Shown here in pieces: positions 5,364 to 5,882 of a stretch of 5,882 nt of DNA. Below the pieces are notes generated by a model. It saw only the letters and a list, made by a program, of their open reading frames with translations. It made no database searches and was not told the DNA's origin. Position numbers and translations under genes: made by a program. Position 1 is the first letter of the stretch; the number at the start of each line of letters is the position of its first letter. Source of the stretch: Planctomycetaceae bacterium (GTDB lineage: Bacteria; Planctomycetota; Planctomycetia; Planctomycetales; Planctomycetaceae); assembly GCA_016765335.1 (NCBI GenBank), contig JAESQE010000408.1, positions 1 through 5,882 of the forward strand. The letters run 5' to 3'.

Positions 5364-5552
5364 GGTTGTTCGAGTTGATTGGATTTTTCAGGAAACCCAC
5401 TCGTTCACCAGATTAAAAAAATCAATTATTGCAGATATTACAATCAGAGCACTTCAATCAAGCAGTGCACATCAGATTGATACATTTTTACTAACGAACC
5501 TCTAGGCCTGACCAAATCGCAGGACTAGAAGGCAAAACATACAGAGGTTTCG

Positions 5553-5813
5553 ATGGAACATCTCCACTTGAGTGACCGCATCACTGCACTGCCTGTTGTT
5601 CATGGCAGTGGAGACTTTGCTGTAGAAGTTCGTCGATTGATGTTGAGTCATTCGTTTGATGCATTGGCAGTCCCGTTGCCTGAATGTTTTCGGGATCAGG
5701 TGGAAGCTGCAATCACCCGTTTGCCAGAAACCAGCATTGTCTATCAACGGGAGCAAACACTATTTGCACCTAAAGATTGGCACCCTGATCAGCCTCAAGA
5801 CGAAGAAGATTAG
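5553..5813 (+). CDS. 86-residue protein of unknown function, possibly the N-terminal remnant of a longer protein
   Basis: The frame reads MEHLHLSDRITALPVVHGSG, then DFAVEVRRLMLSHSFDALAVPLP, and ends in an acidic PQDEED. GAGG (5544-5547) 5 nt before the ATG supports the start. No signal peptide or membrane segment is seen. The text reads like a well-folded cytosolic domain start and resembles, from memory, the N-terminus of a long planctomycete protein family of unknown function; I could not check this. If so, the TAG at 5811 truncates it. After the stop, the +1 frame stays open to the window edge (KKISKKNGNYSILLDD...) but does not look like a continuation of the same protein. It could also be a genuine small protein. 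Confidence 0.6.
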   Translation: MEHLHLSDRITALPVVHGSGDFAVEVRRLMLSHSFDALAVPLPECFRDQVEAAITRLPETSIVYQREQTLFAPKDWHPDQPQDEED

Positions 5814-5882
5814 TAAAAAGAATGGCAATTACAGCATTCTGCTAGATGACATGGGCTTTAGTAAGCTAATAAACACAGGGAA
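5814..5882 (+). other. Sequence after the 86-residue frame, no gene recognised
   Basis: These 69 bases are AT-rich. They hold a weak inverted repeat, AGAATG (5819-5824) with CATTCT (5835-5840), without a T-run after it, so it is not a clear terminator. One frame stays open to the edge of the window. It may be 3' untranslated DNA or the edge of an inserted segment. Confidence 0.3.

Larger units (their letters stand above)
5014..5552. other. Divergent intergenic region with several dyads
   Basis: This 539-bp stretch separates the leftward secretin gene from the rightward 86-codon frame. I see no convincing gene: short frames at 5138-5326 (+) and 5218-5400 (-) lack ribosome sites and family-like composition. 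It holds the secretin ribosome site, an ATGAGT/ACTCAT repeat cluster (5124-5171), a perfect palindrome (5315-5335) and a possible -10 for the rightward gene. It is long for a plain two-promoter gap in a compact region, so a small RNA or complex regulation is possible. Confidence 0.6.

Noticed and set aside
5502..5756. 84-codon minus-strand frame
   Set aside because: It lies opposite the 86-residue frame, which has the better ribosome site and more protein-like text.

Overview
The window reads as chromosomal DNA of a planctomycete (Planctomycetales; Gimesia- or Rubinisphaera-like is my guess). The basis is the tail of a DUF1501 protein at the left edge, the style of the secretin with its pilus-type N-terminal domain, the 86-codon reading frame at the right edge, and moderate GC. 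The genus is not proven by anything seen here.

Layout. Bases 1-158 (+) are the last 51 codons of a DUF1501 (sulfatase-like) protein. Bases 187-1845 are a complete-looking IS4-family, Tn5/IS50-like insertion sequence. It carries one transposase gene (420-1826, +) with an intact DDE triad and Y-R-E-K signature, bounded by 33-bp imperfect terminal inverted repeats that I found by comparing the two flanks. No target-site duplication is visible. The IS sits between the DUF1501 gene and two back-to-back hairpins (1864-1885 and 1898-1935). The second hairpin is a bidirectional terminator for converging genes.

The centre is a two-gene leftward block. A secretin of the type II/III secretion and Flp/Tad pilus class (5013-2914, -) has a signal peptide, a pilus-type N-terminal domain, a BON-like domain, the secretin barrel and a 220-residue P/Q/N-rich tail. 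Its stop is followed by a strong hairpin terminator (2898-2867). Then comes a promoter-like sequence and a separate gene for a small Cys-rich lipoprotein (2698-1976, -). That protein has an OmpA-like middle and a poly-Asn/poly-Gly tail. The two are probably separate transcription units acting in the same outer-membrane machine; no ATPase, pilin, CpaB-like or platform gene is in the window.

The right end has a 539-bp divergent intergenic region (5014-5552) with several dyads. These include a perfect 10-bp-arm palindrome and an overlapping set of ATGAGT/ACTCAT repeats that could form alternative hairpins. It is followed by an 86-codon frame (5553-5813, +), which looks like the N-terminal piece of a longer protein that stops early.

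I found no rRNA, tRNA or CRISPR array. The most interesting material is the secretin-lipoprotein pair with its low-complexity tails, the IS with its stop codon inside the terminal repeat, and the unexplained dyads of the right intergenic region.
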